Shown piece by piece: positions 40,081 through 50,713 of a stretch of 64,000 bases of DNA. Within the stretch, counting starts at the first letter, position 1; every line of letters begins with the position of its first letter. The translations under genes and the position numbers were made by a program. Origin of the DNA: Populus alba (lineage: Eukaryota > Streptophyta > Magnoliopsida > Malpighiales > Salicaceae); contig NC_133299.1 of assembly GCF_005239225.2 (NCBI RefSeq), positions 4,282,967 to 4,346,966 on the forward strand, given 5' to 3'. The notes below the pieces were generated by a model. That model saw only the letters and a list, made by a program, of their open reading frames with translations, did not search any database and was not told the origin of the DNA.

Positions 40081-42343
40081 ATGGTGAGGTATTGAATAAT
40101 AGTAGCACTCAACTTTTATTTGCCTTTCCATATCGATAACATATATATTCGGCAGCTTCAATCTGGCCTACCTAAGTCTTACCTCGGCTCAACACCCCTC
40201 ATTTCCTGCTCTGTCCTCTGAGAGAGACAGAGACATAGAGGTTGACCATTTTAGCCACCCAGATCATCCATTGATCCTCATTAATCAAGTTCTCGAATAT
40301 AGTTGTGAACTAGTTATTTGCTCTGGATGCGAGGGACCTATATGGGGTCCTTGCTACAGTTGCACCTCTTGCTACTTCTTTCTTCATAAGACATGCGCCG
40401 AGCTGCCCCGTGAGATCAAGCGGCGCATTCATCCTAGACACCCTCTCCATCTACTGGCAAAGCCACCATATGAAGGAGGATACCGTTGTGATCGGTGCGA
40501 CAAAAGTTTCAACTGTTTTGTTTACCATTGTTCTTTCTCTAAGTTTGATCTAGATATCAAATGTGCTTTTCCACCGGGTTTTTTGGAAGTTGATAGTCAG
40601 GCACATCAATTTGCCCACAAGGATCACCCATTGATTTTGAATGAAGAGCAAGAATATCATGGTGAAGGAGTAAAGTGCTCCGTGTGCAAGGAACCAATGT
40701 CGGGTCCTAGCTATAGTTGCACTTCTTGCAACTTCTGTCTTCACAAGAAGTGTGCTGAGCTACCCTCAGAGATCAAGCGGCATATTCATCCAGAACACCC
40801 TCTTCGTCTACTGCCAAATCATGATACGATGTGTGATTTTTGCAACGAAACTTGCTATGAGAGTTTTGTTTACTGCTGTTTTGTGTGCGAATTCAACCTC
40901 CATATCAAATGTGCTTTTCCACCGTGCGTTTATGCAGCTGATCAGGATCAGGGGCATCGATTTAGACGCCTACTGAATGCACGTTCATTCAAATCAATCT
41001 CCTTCACTTGCAATGCATGCGGCACAGATGGATATGGCACCCCATTCATGTGCACCATGTGCCAACTCGTGGTCCACGAAGAATGCATTTCATTGCCAGG
41101 CACCCTTAAAACAGCACTGCACCATCATCCCCGAATCATCCACACATACCAACTTCAACAATGCATCGAATCTATAAACAAGTACTGTGGAATTTGCCGT
41201 CGGGAAGTTGACACAGAATACGGAGTTTACTACTGCCCAGACTGTGACTTTGTTGCACACGTGAATTGTAGCAGAGAATATGGCGATTCTGCAACAGAGA
41301 CTGGAGGAGAAAACGAAGAAGAGCAAAGTGTGGCTGTTGATGATCAATTCATGGAACCTAGCTTTCGCGTTGTCCGTGAGATCAAGTATGGAGAGGAGAG
41401 AATAATTGAAGAGATCAAACATTTCAGTCATCAACATAACCTAATCCTTACTGATAAGGTTGATGATGATCTAAAGTGTGAAGGGTGCATGTTACCAATC
41501 TCAACTCCATTTTACAGTTGTGCCAATTGTAAGTTCTTTCTTGACAAAACCTGTAGCATAGAATTACCCAGGCAAACAAAGTGGCAATATCACGCAAACC
41601 AACTGATTCTTTCATGGAACCGATCGGAACGCGGTATGTTCTACTGTCATTTGTGTGCTCAATATTGTAGTGGGCTCATGTACAGATGTGATGTATGTGT
41701 ACTCCAGATTGCTGTCCGATGCTTCAAATCAATATTGAAAGATTCTTTTAAACATGGAGGTCACGAGCATCCCCTTTATCTTCCAGCGGATAGAAAGAAT
41801 ATTCTCCGTTGCCGTATTGGGGGTGAGAGGTTTCCCCCTTTGCTTGCATTGGACGGAGAGAATATTCCGCATTGCAGTGGCTGTTGTGTCAGTGAAGAAT
41901 CAAAGGTATTTTTAAAATGTGCGGTTTGCGATTTCAAGCTGGGTATGAAATGTGCTACACTGCCATACAAAGCAAGACACGAGTATGATGACCATCCTCT
42001 CTCCCTCACCTATTTTGATCCAAATGACTACCAGTTTGTCTGTCAAATTTGTGAAAAAGATAGAGACCCGAAGCTCTGGTTCTACCGTTGTGAGGAATGC
42101 GACTTCGATGCTCATCCAGAATGTGCTCTTGGGAAATACCCATACGTCAAGCTAGGGGTGGTTATAACATATCCTAAACACCTTCACCCTCTTGCTTTGG
42201 TCGACAAGACACAGGATTATCGTCCACAGGCATGCGATATTTGTGGTGAACCTTGTGATGGCTTAGCCGTTGAATGTACTGATCCTAACTGCAATTTTAT
42301 CGCCCACAGGGAAAGATGGCAATGCTTTGACTTATTACTGTAA
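40081..42343 (+). CDS. DC1 (Cys/His-rich C1) domain protein, paralog 1
   Basis: The protein is a chain of about eleven divergent C1 modules, each with the pattern HxxHPLxL ... CxxC ... YxCxxCxFxLHxxC. In plants such proteins bind zinc and are thought to act in signalling or stress responses. The body (frame from 40,235) is uninterrupted to the stop at 42,341-42,343. The start used by paralog 2 is ATA here (40,235-40,237), and the next in-frame ATG inside the body is far downstream. However, ATGGTGAG at 40,081-40,088 followed by a possible 67-nt intron (40,089-40,155, GT...GGCAG) joins in frame to 40,156. That would give a 731-residue protein beginning MVSFNLAYLSL, and I use this start. In module 2 a zinc-ligand Cys is Ser (codon 40,538-40,540). 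An AATAAA lies at 42,478. It could also be an untranslated decaying copy. Confidence 0.75.
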
Positions 42344-43239
42344 TTGGATTGCATTTGTTGGCTTTTTTCTTATTTTTGGGTTATGATTGTTGGGGTGAAT
42401 GGTTAGCTTCATACTTATTATCTCTGTTTCTATTTTCGCTTATCAGATCACTTTTTTTTCTCTTTTTTTTACTGAACAATAAAAGATGCTATTTCATTAA
42501 AACTGTCAATGTAGTTTGTTGTTTCTTTGTGCCTTCGTAAGTGACGAAGATGTCTGACCTTCCACCATTTTTTTCGCTTAGCAGGAAGCTCTCCATAAAT
42601 TCTGCTTTTACATTTTTGTTATAGATTTTATTGTAAATGCATAAAAATATTTTCATAAAAAATAACACTTATCTAAATGATATCAATTATTTTCATTCAA
42701 ATATTTTTATTTCCTTAACACAATCTAATAATAAATAAATGTATTTAAATAATATTTAAAACGAATATCTCAAGGGCATTCCATAGCTTTGTCCTTTAAT
42801 AAGATATCTCATGAAAAAGTAAGTTAATTTATGTTTTTGGTATTTTTCTTCTTAAGAAGAATAAGAATAAGAATAAGCCTATGTTTATCTAATTTCAAAA
42901 CCACGAAGGGATTTAGAGGCTCAAATCCTAAAAAAAAAAAAAAAACTAAATAGAAAAAAAAATTATAAATCAACTAATAAAATATTAAGTCTAGATATTT
43001 TTTTTGGTTTTATTTGAAAGTCTTGTTGATTTTAAATGATTACAAAATTCTAATTTTATAGAAAATAAAGCTTTTAAATTTTTCTAATAAAATTTGAGTT
43101 GGATTAAGATAAAAATAAAAAAAATTATGCCCTTTACAAGATTGCTTATATTTTAAAAAATATCATATATTAATCTTGTCTCGAATTCAAATTGTTGTTG
43201 CTTCAATTTCACAAGTATCAAATTAAAAATCTCAAACCT
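42344..43239. other. 3' flank of DC1 paralog 1
   Basis: Bases up to about 42,500 should be 3' untranslated region with AATAAA at 42,478-42,483. The following stretch to about 42,940 matches unit 2 at 53,040-53,440 (for example GATGTCTGACCTTCCACC). A poly-A run at 42,931-42,945 marks where unit 1 and unit 2 stop matching. Confidence 0.6.
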
Positions 43240-44090
43240 TTTGCACGTGCGGGCAACATTCCCAGCCTTCTCGGTATTAAGAGTTCTTATGGCAGCTTAT
43301 GACAGCTTTATTGTCATAATACAACTTCGTTGGCATATTCATAGGCATTCACACTTCTTCAAGAATTCTTTTCAGCCATAACATTTCACAAACTCCATTT
43401 TCATAACCTTATATTCTACTTAAGCGCTGCTTCTTACAATCATATTTTGTTTCTTACTTTGCCAAGTAACCATATTTCCCCAGATTTAAGTACAATATTC
43501 TAATATGGATCCTCTATCAATGACTAAACCTGCCCAATCTGCATCAGCTTCAAGATGTTTTGCATGGGGTGAGTGCAAACCAATCATTTGTATTCAAAAC
43601 AAAAAGCAAGAACATGTTAATTCAATTAAGGTTAGGGAGTTTTTTATATATATAATTAATAAAAATTTTAGCAGAGTTTTCTTTATATTTTTAAATACCA
43701 AAATATCAACTCTTTTTCCGCAATCCTCAATAATCAAATTTTTTACTCATCTTATTATTCAGGATTGATTGTGTAAACTATCGTGTAAAGATAGGTACAG
43801 GGATCGCATAAACTATCTCACTAAACTCACAATAAATGTAATATTAGATCATGTTTGTGATAAGTAAATCAGCTCTCCCACTGACTTCTGATACTGTGTT
43901 GTATTCACACTAGATCACCTTCCTTGTCATCTTAAAGTTTCTTATTGGGATCTATTGGAGTGTCTGCTAGCCTACAATCACTTATCCCAGTCTCCTTAAG
44001 AACATCAAGGATACACTGTTGTTGGGATATAACGATCCCCTTCTACGACAGAGCAATATCTAATCCAAGAAAATCCTTAATCTCTATTTC
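43240..44090 (-). pseudogene. copia reverse transcriptase / RNase H fragment
   Basis: Read on the minus strand, the segment gives reverse-transcriptase sequence near 44,060-43,900 (EIKDFLGLDIALS, then DVLKETGISDCRLADTPIDP). RNase H sequence follows near 43,560-43,270 (EADADWAGLVIDRGSILEYCT, split by stops, then VTWQSKKQNMIVRSSA). Stops and a missing remainder show it is a dead fragment. It is present in unit 1 and absent from unit 2, where the flanks are joined at a poly-A run. Confidence 0.75.
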
Positions 44091-44318
44091 AATGGCATAT
44101 GGGTGATTATTAGATTGAAAGGTTTTCCTTCTTTGAGAGCACCTTTTTTAAAGTGAAATAAACACAGCTTTCAGTTTATATGTTGCTTGTAAGAACAACA
44201 TATATGAGTATGATTTTGAGATTTGAAAGAATTCCTTGTTTAAGAGGAACTTGGACTTCGTCATGTGAAATGAACTCCTTTTCAATTTATGCCCCGCAGA
44301 AAATGCAGAGGATTTTCT

Positions 44319-44715
44319 ACTGTGTTTATTTAGAGTTGATTGTCAGGCACATCAACTTGCCCACATAGATCATCCATTGATTATGAACGAAGAGCAAGAA
44401 TATCATGGTGAAGGAGTTATGTGCTCTGTGCGCGAGGAGGCACTTGCACCCTCTTCACCTGCTGGCAAAGCCACCATCTCATTGCTCAAGATGCGTTTGT
44501 GACAAGAGTTTTGTTCGCCATTGTTGTTTCTGGGAATTTGACGATATCAAATGTGCTCTTCCACTGTGCATTTTTGAACTTGAAGGTCAGGAACATCAAA
44601 TTATTTGTCTAGCAAAGTAGCTTCAGTTGAAGATTGCCTGTCTCACTTGCAAAGCATGTGGCACTGATTTGTTGAAGATTATTACCAGCAGACGTCACAT
44701 CTGTTGCATTTCTTC
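44319..44715 (+). pseudogene. DC1 tail 1 (decayed DC1 gene fragment)
   Basis: The start reads DCQAHQLAHIDHPLIMNEE as in DC1 module 3, then an 86-bp deletion after GAGGAGGCA throws the frame. Further bits (CVCDKSFVRHCCFWEFDDIKC) appear in another frame. It lies about 2 kb downstream of DC1 paralog 1. The same deletion occurs in tail 3 (58.3 kb) but not in tail 2 (53.6 kb). Confidence 0.75.
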
Positions 44716-45990
44716 ATTCAGCTAACCCAGTCTCGCAAAATTTTCCCTGTGTTTAGAAAGTTTCACCAAAACAGTTTGCTAAAAATGTCATTACAATTTC
44801 CTAGTAGATATTCAACTTTGCTATGAGTTTTCAAAACATGATAAAAATATTTCTATTTTTTTATTCTGTTCAAGCAACACTGACATGGCAATAAGCTAGC
44901 ATTGCACTGCTATGGATCATGGCGATTTGATTTGTTTTTCAATTTACAATTTAGTCAAATTCAAAGAAAACTTACACACAAAAAAGGAAGTAACCTGTTC
45001 AAAATCTAATTAGAAATAAACTTCATTTTGATATATGGAAACTGATTATAATGATAACTTGACCATTGAAACCTACAAAAATTAATTTGTTATTTAAGAA
45101 ATGTTAGGAAAACTTTTTTTTACTAAGATTTGTTTATCAGTGAAAAAAACAAAAAGCATCTATCTGAAGATGTTACCTACAAGATTTTACGGCACATTGA
45201 GCCATGAAAGTGACCTGTTTAGTAATGAATCTAACGGGGTATTTGGATTTGTAGTTAGACCGTGATTATAAAAACTTTTATTTTTTATATATATTTTTAT
45301 ATATGTTAGTATCAAAAATAAATTTTAAAAAATATAAAATATATTTTAATTTACCAAAAAAATATTTTAAAAAATAATTTTTATCACTGTGAGTCCCAAA
45401 TCCACGTAGCATCGGTTTTGATTTGAAAACAGCATGAGAACTGAATGGTGTCCAGTTAAACGCATTTTCATAATTAGTAGTTTTTCTTTTGAAATGAAGA
45501 TAGTTGTCGTCCACTTGTGCTTCTTTTCTTTCTTTCTTTTTTCCTTTTTTTCAGACTAAAAGATATTTTTTTTATTAGTTTATATGTTAACCAAGATTGA
45601 GTTTTTTTATTTAAATGATTTTATAGATAAACAATTTAAATTTATAAACCATAGAACATTCCATTTAAAGTTATATAGTTATGTTGTGGCGTGTCTTAAA
45701 TTAAATAAAAACTATACTAGATTATTGATATGTGTTATAATATGGGTCAAGTTAAATTTTTTTATAAATATAAAAAAATATTCAGATATTACTATTATTT
45801 GTTTTCTAGCGAAAATAATCTAAATCATGTGAGAGTTGAACCGATATAATTTGATTGACTTTGCGGGTCTAAAAACAACCCATATAACTCAAAAAAACAT
45901 AATTTAACTAAAAAAATTTCAAGATAATGTATTTTTTTTAAAATTAAGATAAAAACATGTTGAATTGATTAGAATCAACCTGCGTTAACA
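44716..45990. other. End of duplication unit 1, non-coding
   Basis: This AT-rich stretch matches unit 2 at about 53,890-55,240 in order and sequence. It contains the MITE-like copy at 45,237-45,408. No gene is seen. Confidence 0.55.
45237..45408. mobile_element. AT-rich MITE-like element
   Basis: The ends are imperfect inverted repeats: GGATTTGTAGTTAGACCGTG at the left, and at the right the complement of GGATTTGGGACTCACAGTGA. The interior is almost only A and T. The equivalent copy in unit 2 is at 54,491-54,684, so the insertion came before the duplication. Confidence 0.6.
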
Positions 45991-46050
45991 TAGTTTTATA
46001 AAGATTTGTTTATATTTTTTTTCTAGCCAAAACCAAACTATGGTTGTGGT

Positions 46051-46398
46051 CATAGTTTTAAAACCCGGACCGGCCCGGCGGGTTGACCCGGGACCCGGCC
46101 GACCCGGGCATGGAACCGGTCCGGATGAAGGTAAAAATCCGCTTGGGAATTGACCCGACCAGACCCGGCCGACCCAGCGGGTCGACCCGGAACTCGGTTG
46201 ACCCGGCAAGACCCGGTCAACACCCGACCCCAAACCCGTTGACTTTTATTTTTTTTTGTTTTTTTTTTGCTAAAACGACGTCGTTTTGATTTTTTAAAAA
46301 AAAATTAAAAAATAAATTTTTGACCCGGCCGACCCGGTCAAAACCCGGAACCCGGGCCTTGGACCGGGCCGACCACCGGGCCGGGTCTTAAAACTATG
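46051..46398. mobile_element. hAT-type MITE, 348 bp, GC-rich
   Basis: The inverted ends are CATAGTTTTAAAACCCGG and, complemented, CATAGTTTTAAGACCCGG. A perfect 8-bp target duplication GTTGTGGT flanks it (46,043-46,050 and 46,399-46,406). The empty site, with one copy of GCTGTGGT, is preserved in unit 1 at about 37,144-37,160. The body is packed with GACCCGG / CCGGGTC motifs and carries a 16-bp perfect palindrome at 46,272-46,287. No coding capacity. Confidence 0.85.
46272..46287. other. 16-bp perfect palindrome AAAACGACGTCGTTTT
   Basis: The sequence is identical to its own reverse complement and has a central ACGT core. It sits at the middle of the 348-bp hAT-type MITE between two GC-rich arms. 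Confidence 0.95.
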
Positions 46399-48244
46399 GT
46401 TGTGGTAGTTATCTCTTGCCTTTCTTTTTTTTCCCTACGTCACTAACCCTTAGGGGTGAGCAAAACCGGTTCAGTTCGGTTTTTATCTAAAAAACTAACC
46501 AAAATCGAAATTTGAAAAACTTAAAAATTCAAACCGAAACTGAACCGGAACCATTTCAAACCGACCGGTTTCGGTTCGGTTCGGTTTTTTTAACAGAAAA
46601 ACCGGAAAACCTGTATAATTTTTTTGGGGCTTTTTTGGGCTTTCTAATGGATTTTTTGATGGGCTTTCTGATAGGCTTGTAATTAATGAAACTATTATCT
46701 AATTTTGTTACAAAATTCTATAATATATTTAATATTTTTATCACTAAATATTCATATATTAAATTATTAGTGCTAATATTGTGTTTAATATATTGCTGAG
46801 TCTTTCTAATATTTGTGTTTTAGAGTTTGGACTCCTCATGCATCAAAGTTTAAATAGCACACTCCAAATTAAAATTAAAATTACAAAACTTTACCTTCAA
46901 AAGGGTTTAAAAAAAAAACAACAAATAACATTGCCATAAAAAATAAAACACTTCATGCAAAAATATAAATCTTCATTGTGCACATCATCCCAATCAAAAA
47001 GCACATCTAGATGACAAGAACATTGCACTTTGATTCCGTAATACCATTGACATCAAAACCTGGAAATCAAGATCTAAAATTATAACATGATAAAATAAAT
47101 TAGAATATGTAAAAATAAAAAGTAGTATTTTACCATCAAAGTAACTTCTGAACTAATTATCATCCGATGCTACATGTAACTTTCCATCAAATTCTACAAA
47201 ATAAAAAATTAGACATGTTAGATGATTGCAAACAATTTAATTAATAAATTAAAAAATAAAAGGTGCAAGTTTCAAAAAAAATTTACCTAACTCAAGGTTT
47301 CTGTAAGTTTCAAGATCATTTATCAAGCCTTTTTAACCTTGATAAATTCAAAGAGACTATCAAACTAATAAAAACTTAAATATCATGCAAAAACAAAAAA
47401 CAAAATGGAAAGCATTAAGGCAATATCCTAGTCCTGTGTTTCAAACCTGGGTGGTCATTTCTTCCCCATCTTTGCCTCACAAAGTCGAATGCATACAGAT
47501 GGAGAAACCTCACCAAATTGCAAGCAATAGCATTCAGTGGCCAGTGGGAAGAAATCTACCACATAAAAGTTGATAAATTGAAAGTAAATATAGTGGAAAG
47601 CACCAAAATTAATTTGCAATTGATTTCGAATATGGTATAACATCACCACAAAATCAAATCACACAACAGTTTGTCAATGCAAAAAAACCTCGCATGTATC
47701 TATAGACATGCACTCTAACTGACATCCAACTCAATGTCTAAAATCTTCATTTTCCTTCTTTGATATGAATTCAACGCAATATACCAAATGGCTTGTGTCT
47801 CATTAGTACTCTTGCAAAACAGGAGGCAAGAAAATAAAACATTAAAGGAGTTGGAAAGAAACTTTCATTATTATTTAAAGGCTAGTGTCAAGACCTGTCA
47901 TCTAACAGCAGAATGTCCAAGGTCACACATGATAACAAATTAACTTGAAATTGAAAAACTAGTCAAAATAGACTGATAAATTGTCGGAGGAACATGTTAG
48001 AAAAAAATTACCCAGGGGACATGAAGAATCAAGTAACTTTACCAGGCAACTATGGAATGCTCCAACATGTTCAAATATTCAGGTCTTCCATGCACAAAGG
48101 GTTTTAAAGCAGATTATTGTATTTAATGAATAAAAATAGAGTAACAGTTCCCAAATCCATATGGGTTGGGGCATTTTGCAGCCAGGCATACAACACAAAA
48201 TAATCTAAGAGAATATGACAATGCTAGTCAACTAAAGACGATAC

Positions 48245-48696
48245 CAGTTTGATAGTGTTTGTAACATATTCCCAAGTTGTCCAGGCCTCAGATCCCTACC
48301 GACAGCAAATTGGACCTACACATCAATTAAAAAAGAAGACATATAAGCTTTAAAATGTTTGAGAACGGTAAAAAGATATAGTAGAATACAGCTGAAGGCA
48401 AGCTGATGGCACATTCATTCACAGACCTCAAAGCACCTTCGCAGCTGATCTAACTTTCCTCGTACTATTCCCTGAACAGAGTTAGAAAAAAGAAATTGAC
48501 AGAAAAAAAAAAATCATACCTGGTGTGAGAGAGCCAGAGAGGGATATGGATGAAGAATCGAAGATGGATTAACTTGATTTTGTTGCAGAGTGAGTGAAAG
48601 TGTGAGTTGTGTGAGGATGAGGGAGCGGCTGCAAGGAGTCGCTGGAGTGAGAGTGTCTAGGTCTAGGGTTAAGTTTTTTTTCTTCCTATTTATAGT
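48245..48696 (-). pseudogene. Captured promoter and first exons of an unidentified gene
   Basis: On the minus strand a consensus TATA box (CTATAAATAG, 48,696-48,687) is followed by a pyrimidine-rich leader exon ending at 48,520 (CACACCAG|GTATGA). Then come exon 48,471-48,427 and exon 48,315-48,245, all with GT-AG borders. The two coding exons join in frame and read GIVRGKLDQLRRCFE, then VQFAVGRDLRPGQLGNML and so on to SNW. There is no ATG in the leader exon and no obvious continuation, so this is a 5' gene fragment. I do not recognise the donor gene. It lies wholly inside the 2,445-bp hAT-type element. Confidence 0.6.
48688..48695 (-). promoter_or_regulatory. TATA box (TATAAATA) inside the hAT element
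   Basis: The octamer matches the plant TATA consensus. It stands about 30 bp upstream of the leader exon of the captured gene fragment. Confidence 0.6.
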
Positions 48697-48903
48697 ACCC
48701 CTTAAATCGAGCCGGTTCGGTTCGGTTGGGGTTTTTCCGGTTTCAGGTTTCAGAAACCGAAACCGAACCGAACCGGAAATTTTTACAAAAAAAATAATTG
48801 GTTTAATCGGTTTTTTTTTTCGGTTCAGTTTTTTTGATTTTTTTTTCTCGGTTTTCTCGGTTTACTCGGTTTCTCGATTTTTTTGCTCACCCCTACTAAC
48901 CCT

Positions 48904-50713
48904 TATCTATAGCTAACACCTATAGCTCGGCCTGTTTTATTTTAATCCAAACCCTATTTTACCAACGTGGGCCAGGTCTAATCTCTTTGAAAGGCTTGGG
49001 AAATTAAGCCAGGTTTGAAAAAGCTAGCCTAACCCATAATACAGGAAACCCATAATTAAAAAACCCTTTCTTTTCCCATCATCACCATGAACTATTATCG
49101 TGATCAAAATCTTAGTATATATTTGTCACTGAAATTCAACATGTTTTTCATTAAAATTTTATTTTATTTTATTTTAATATTTTTAAATTATTTTAATGTA
49201 TTGATATTAATAATAAATTTTAAAAAATAAAAAAATTATTTTAATATATTTTCAAGTAAAAAATACTTTAAAAAATAACATTTATAAAAATAACCTAAGT
49301 AAACTTAGAGAATGGAATTCTTGTTGTTGCTATGTCAAAAATTGAAGATTTAAAGGATCACCATCTTGTATGCTAATTATTTGTGATGAGACGATTAGAT
49401 AATAAAATGCCAAAACTGAATAAGTGAAGGAAAAAAAAAAAAAACCATCCAATAGACTAGCTAGGCAAATGGTGCTGCCCTGTTAAGCATCATTTCGTTT
49501 TGGTATTTTCAAGGCTAAAATAGACTATATGGCTTGTTTGTTTTTGTTTTTATTATCATCATCAATAATAATAATTATTAATATTAATATTAACATTAAC
49601 AAAAAAATTAAAAAAAATAATATTTTTTAAAAATTAAATTATATTTTTATTAATTATTTAAATTATTTTTAAAGTTGGTAACACCAAGCCCAATTGAATG
49701 ACAGCCCGCCTACAAATCCAAGTAATTATCATGGAGGGAGTAAAAAAACTATTTTTGTCATAAGAATTCCTTGCTCATGTCTTAAGGCTGGAAGTGAGGC
49801 CCATTTCAAATCTAGTTAATTTTTTAGAAAAAATATTAATAATATTATTTTAGAAAAAACATTGATAATATCTAGTTAATATTTTATTTAAAAAAAATAA
49901 TTTCACCCCAGCATATTATTTGCCAATTATTTGATGTCATCTCTCTCATAGGTCAAGTCTAATGCCACTTCAATGTTTTCAGGCCAATAATAGGTTTGCT
50001 TGATAATGCCAAGCCCAATTGTAATTATTGTGGCCCATTTCTTGTTCATAAGAATTCCTTGTTCATGTCTTGAGGCCCATTTCAAATCCGAGCAGAGAAC
50101 AAAACTGATATTATTCCCTTTCACATATGCTTATCTACATAATAAATCCATTCGACGTCCTTTGATCTTCATCCTGCTACCAGCAAAATAATTTATCAAT
50201 CCAATAGAATAATAAGTAATGGACCAATCCAGTAACAAGAAGTTGAGGAGACCCACCTCAAGTCAACGAGTCTTCTTCTCCAACCAGAAAAGAAAGGGAA
50301 AAGTGTCTTCTTATTCACATGCTTGAACAGTCTCATCCGCACGAATAGAGGAGCTGTAGCTTTCCTCATGATCTTCTTCCCACCTCCTCCTTACAGATAA
50401 CACCCTTCCTTCCTTTTCGGGCTTCTTTGAATTTTGGTATCCGATCTTAATGGGAAATCACTGTGTTCTGGATCTCGTTGGTGGATCTGTAATGTAGCAG
50501 TAAGCAGCTGTAATTATTTAAGTAGCCGTCGTCGGTGAAGAGGTCAAGTTTCCGTTCAGAAGGTGAGGTATTGAATACTAGTAGCGCTTAACGTTTATTT
50601 GCCTTTCCATTTCGTTAACATATATATTCGGCAGCTTCGATTTGGCCTACCTTGGTCTTGCCTTGGCTCAACAACCCTCATTTCCTGCTCTGTCGTCTGA
50701 GAGAGACAGAGAC
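48904..50713 (+). promoter_or_regulatory. 5' flank and leader of DC1 paralog 2
   Basis: This stretch parallels 37,193-40,234 of unit 1 with gaps. It includes an AT-rich MITE-like core (about 49,140-49,280) and a conserved leader from about 50,390 on. The leader keeps the possible intron borders seen in the other copies (GTGAG|GTATTG at about 50,561 and TTCGGCAG at about 50,636). No gene other than the leader is seen. Confidence 0.5.

Larger units (their letters stand above)
37094..45990 (+). repeat. Tandem duplication unit 1 (carries the first DC1 gene)
   Basis: The unit begins at TAGTTTTATAAAG. The same sequence begins unit 2 at 45,991, and from there the order of landmarks is the same in both: CTAACCCT leader block, TTGAAGATTTAAAGGATCAC block, GGCCCATTTCAAATC block, DC1 gene, DC1 tail, AT-rich MITE. 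Unit 1 alone has about 1 kb at 37.35-38.32 kb, about 0.3 kb at 39.42-39.71 kb and a copia fragment at 43.2-44.1 kb. The end is set by the start of unit 2. Confidence 0.75.
46451..48895. mobile_element. hAT-type element, 2,445 bp, carrying captured gene sequence
   Basis: Inverted ends TAGGGGTGAGCAAAA and TTTTTGCTCACCCCTA are flanked by a perfect 8-bp target duplication CTAACCCT (46,443-46,450 and 48,896-48,903). The empty site survives in unit 1 (single CTAACCCT at about 37,188). Subterminal regions of 150-200 bp on both sides are arrays of AACCGAACCGG / CCGGTTCGG, as in the 13.9-kb element. The interior has no transposase but holds a promoter-like region and exons on the minus strand. Confidence 0.9.

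Noticed and set aside
42349..42540. Small open frame just after DC1 paralog 1
   Set aside because: It lies in the 3' untranslated region, is T-rich and hydrophobic, and is not kept in the other copy.
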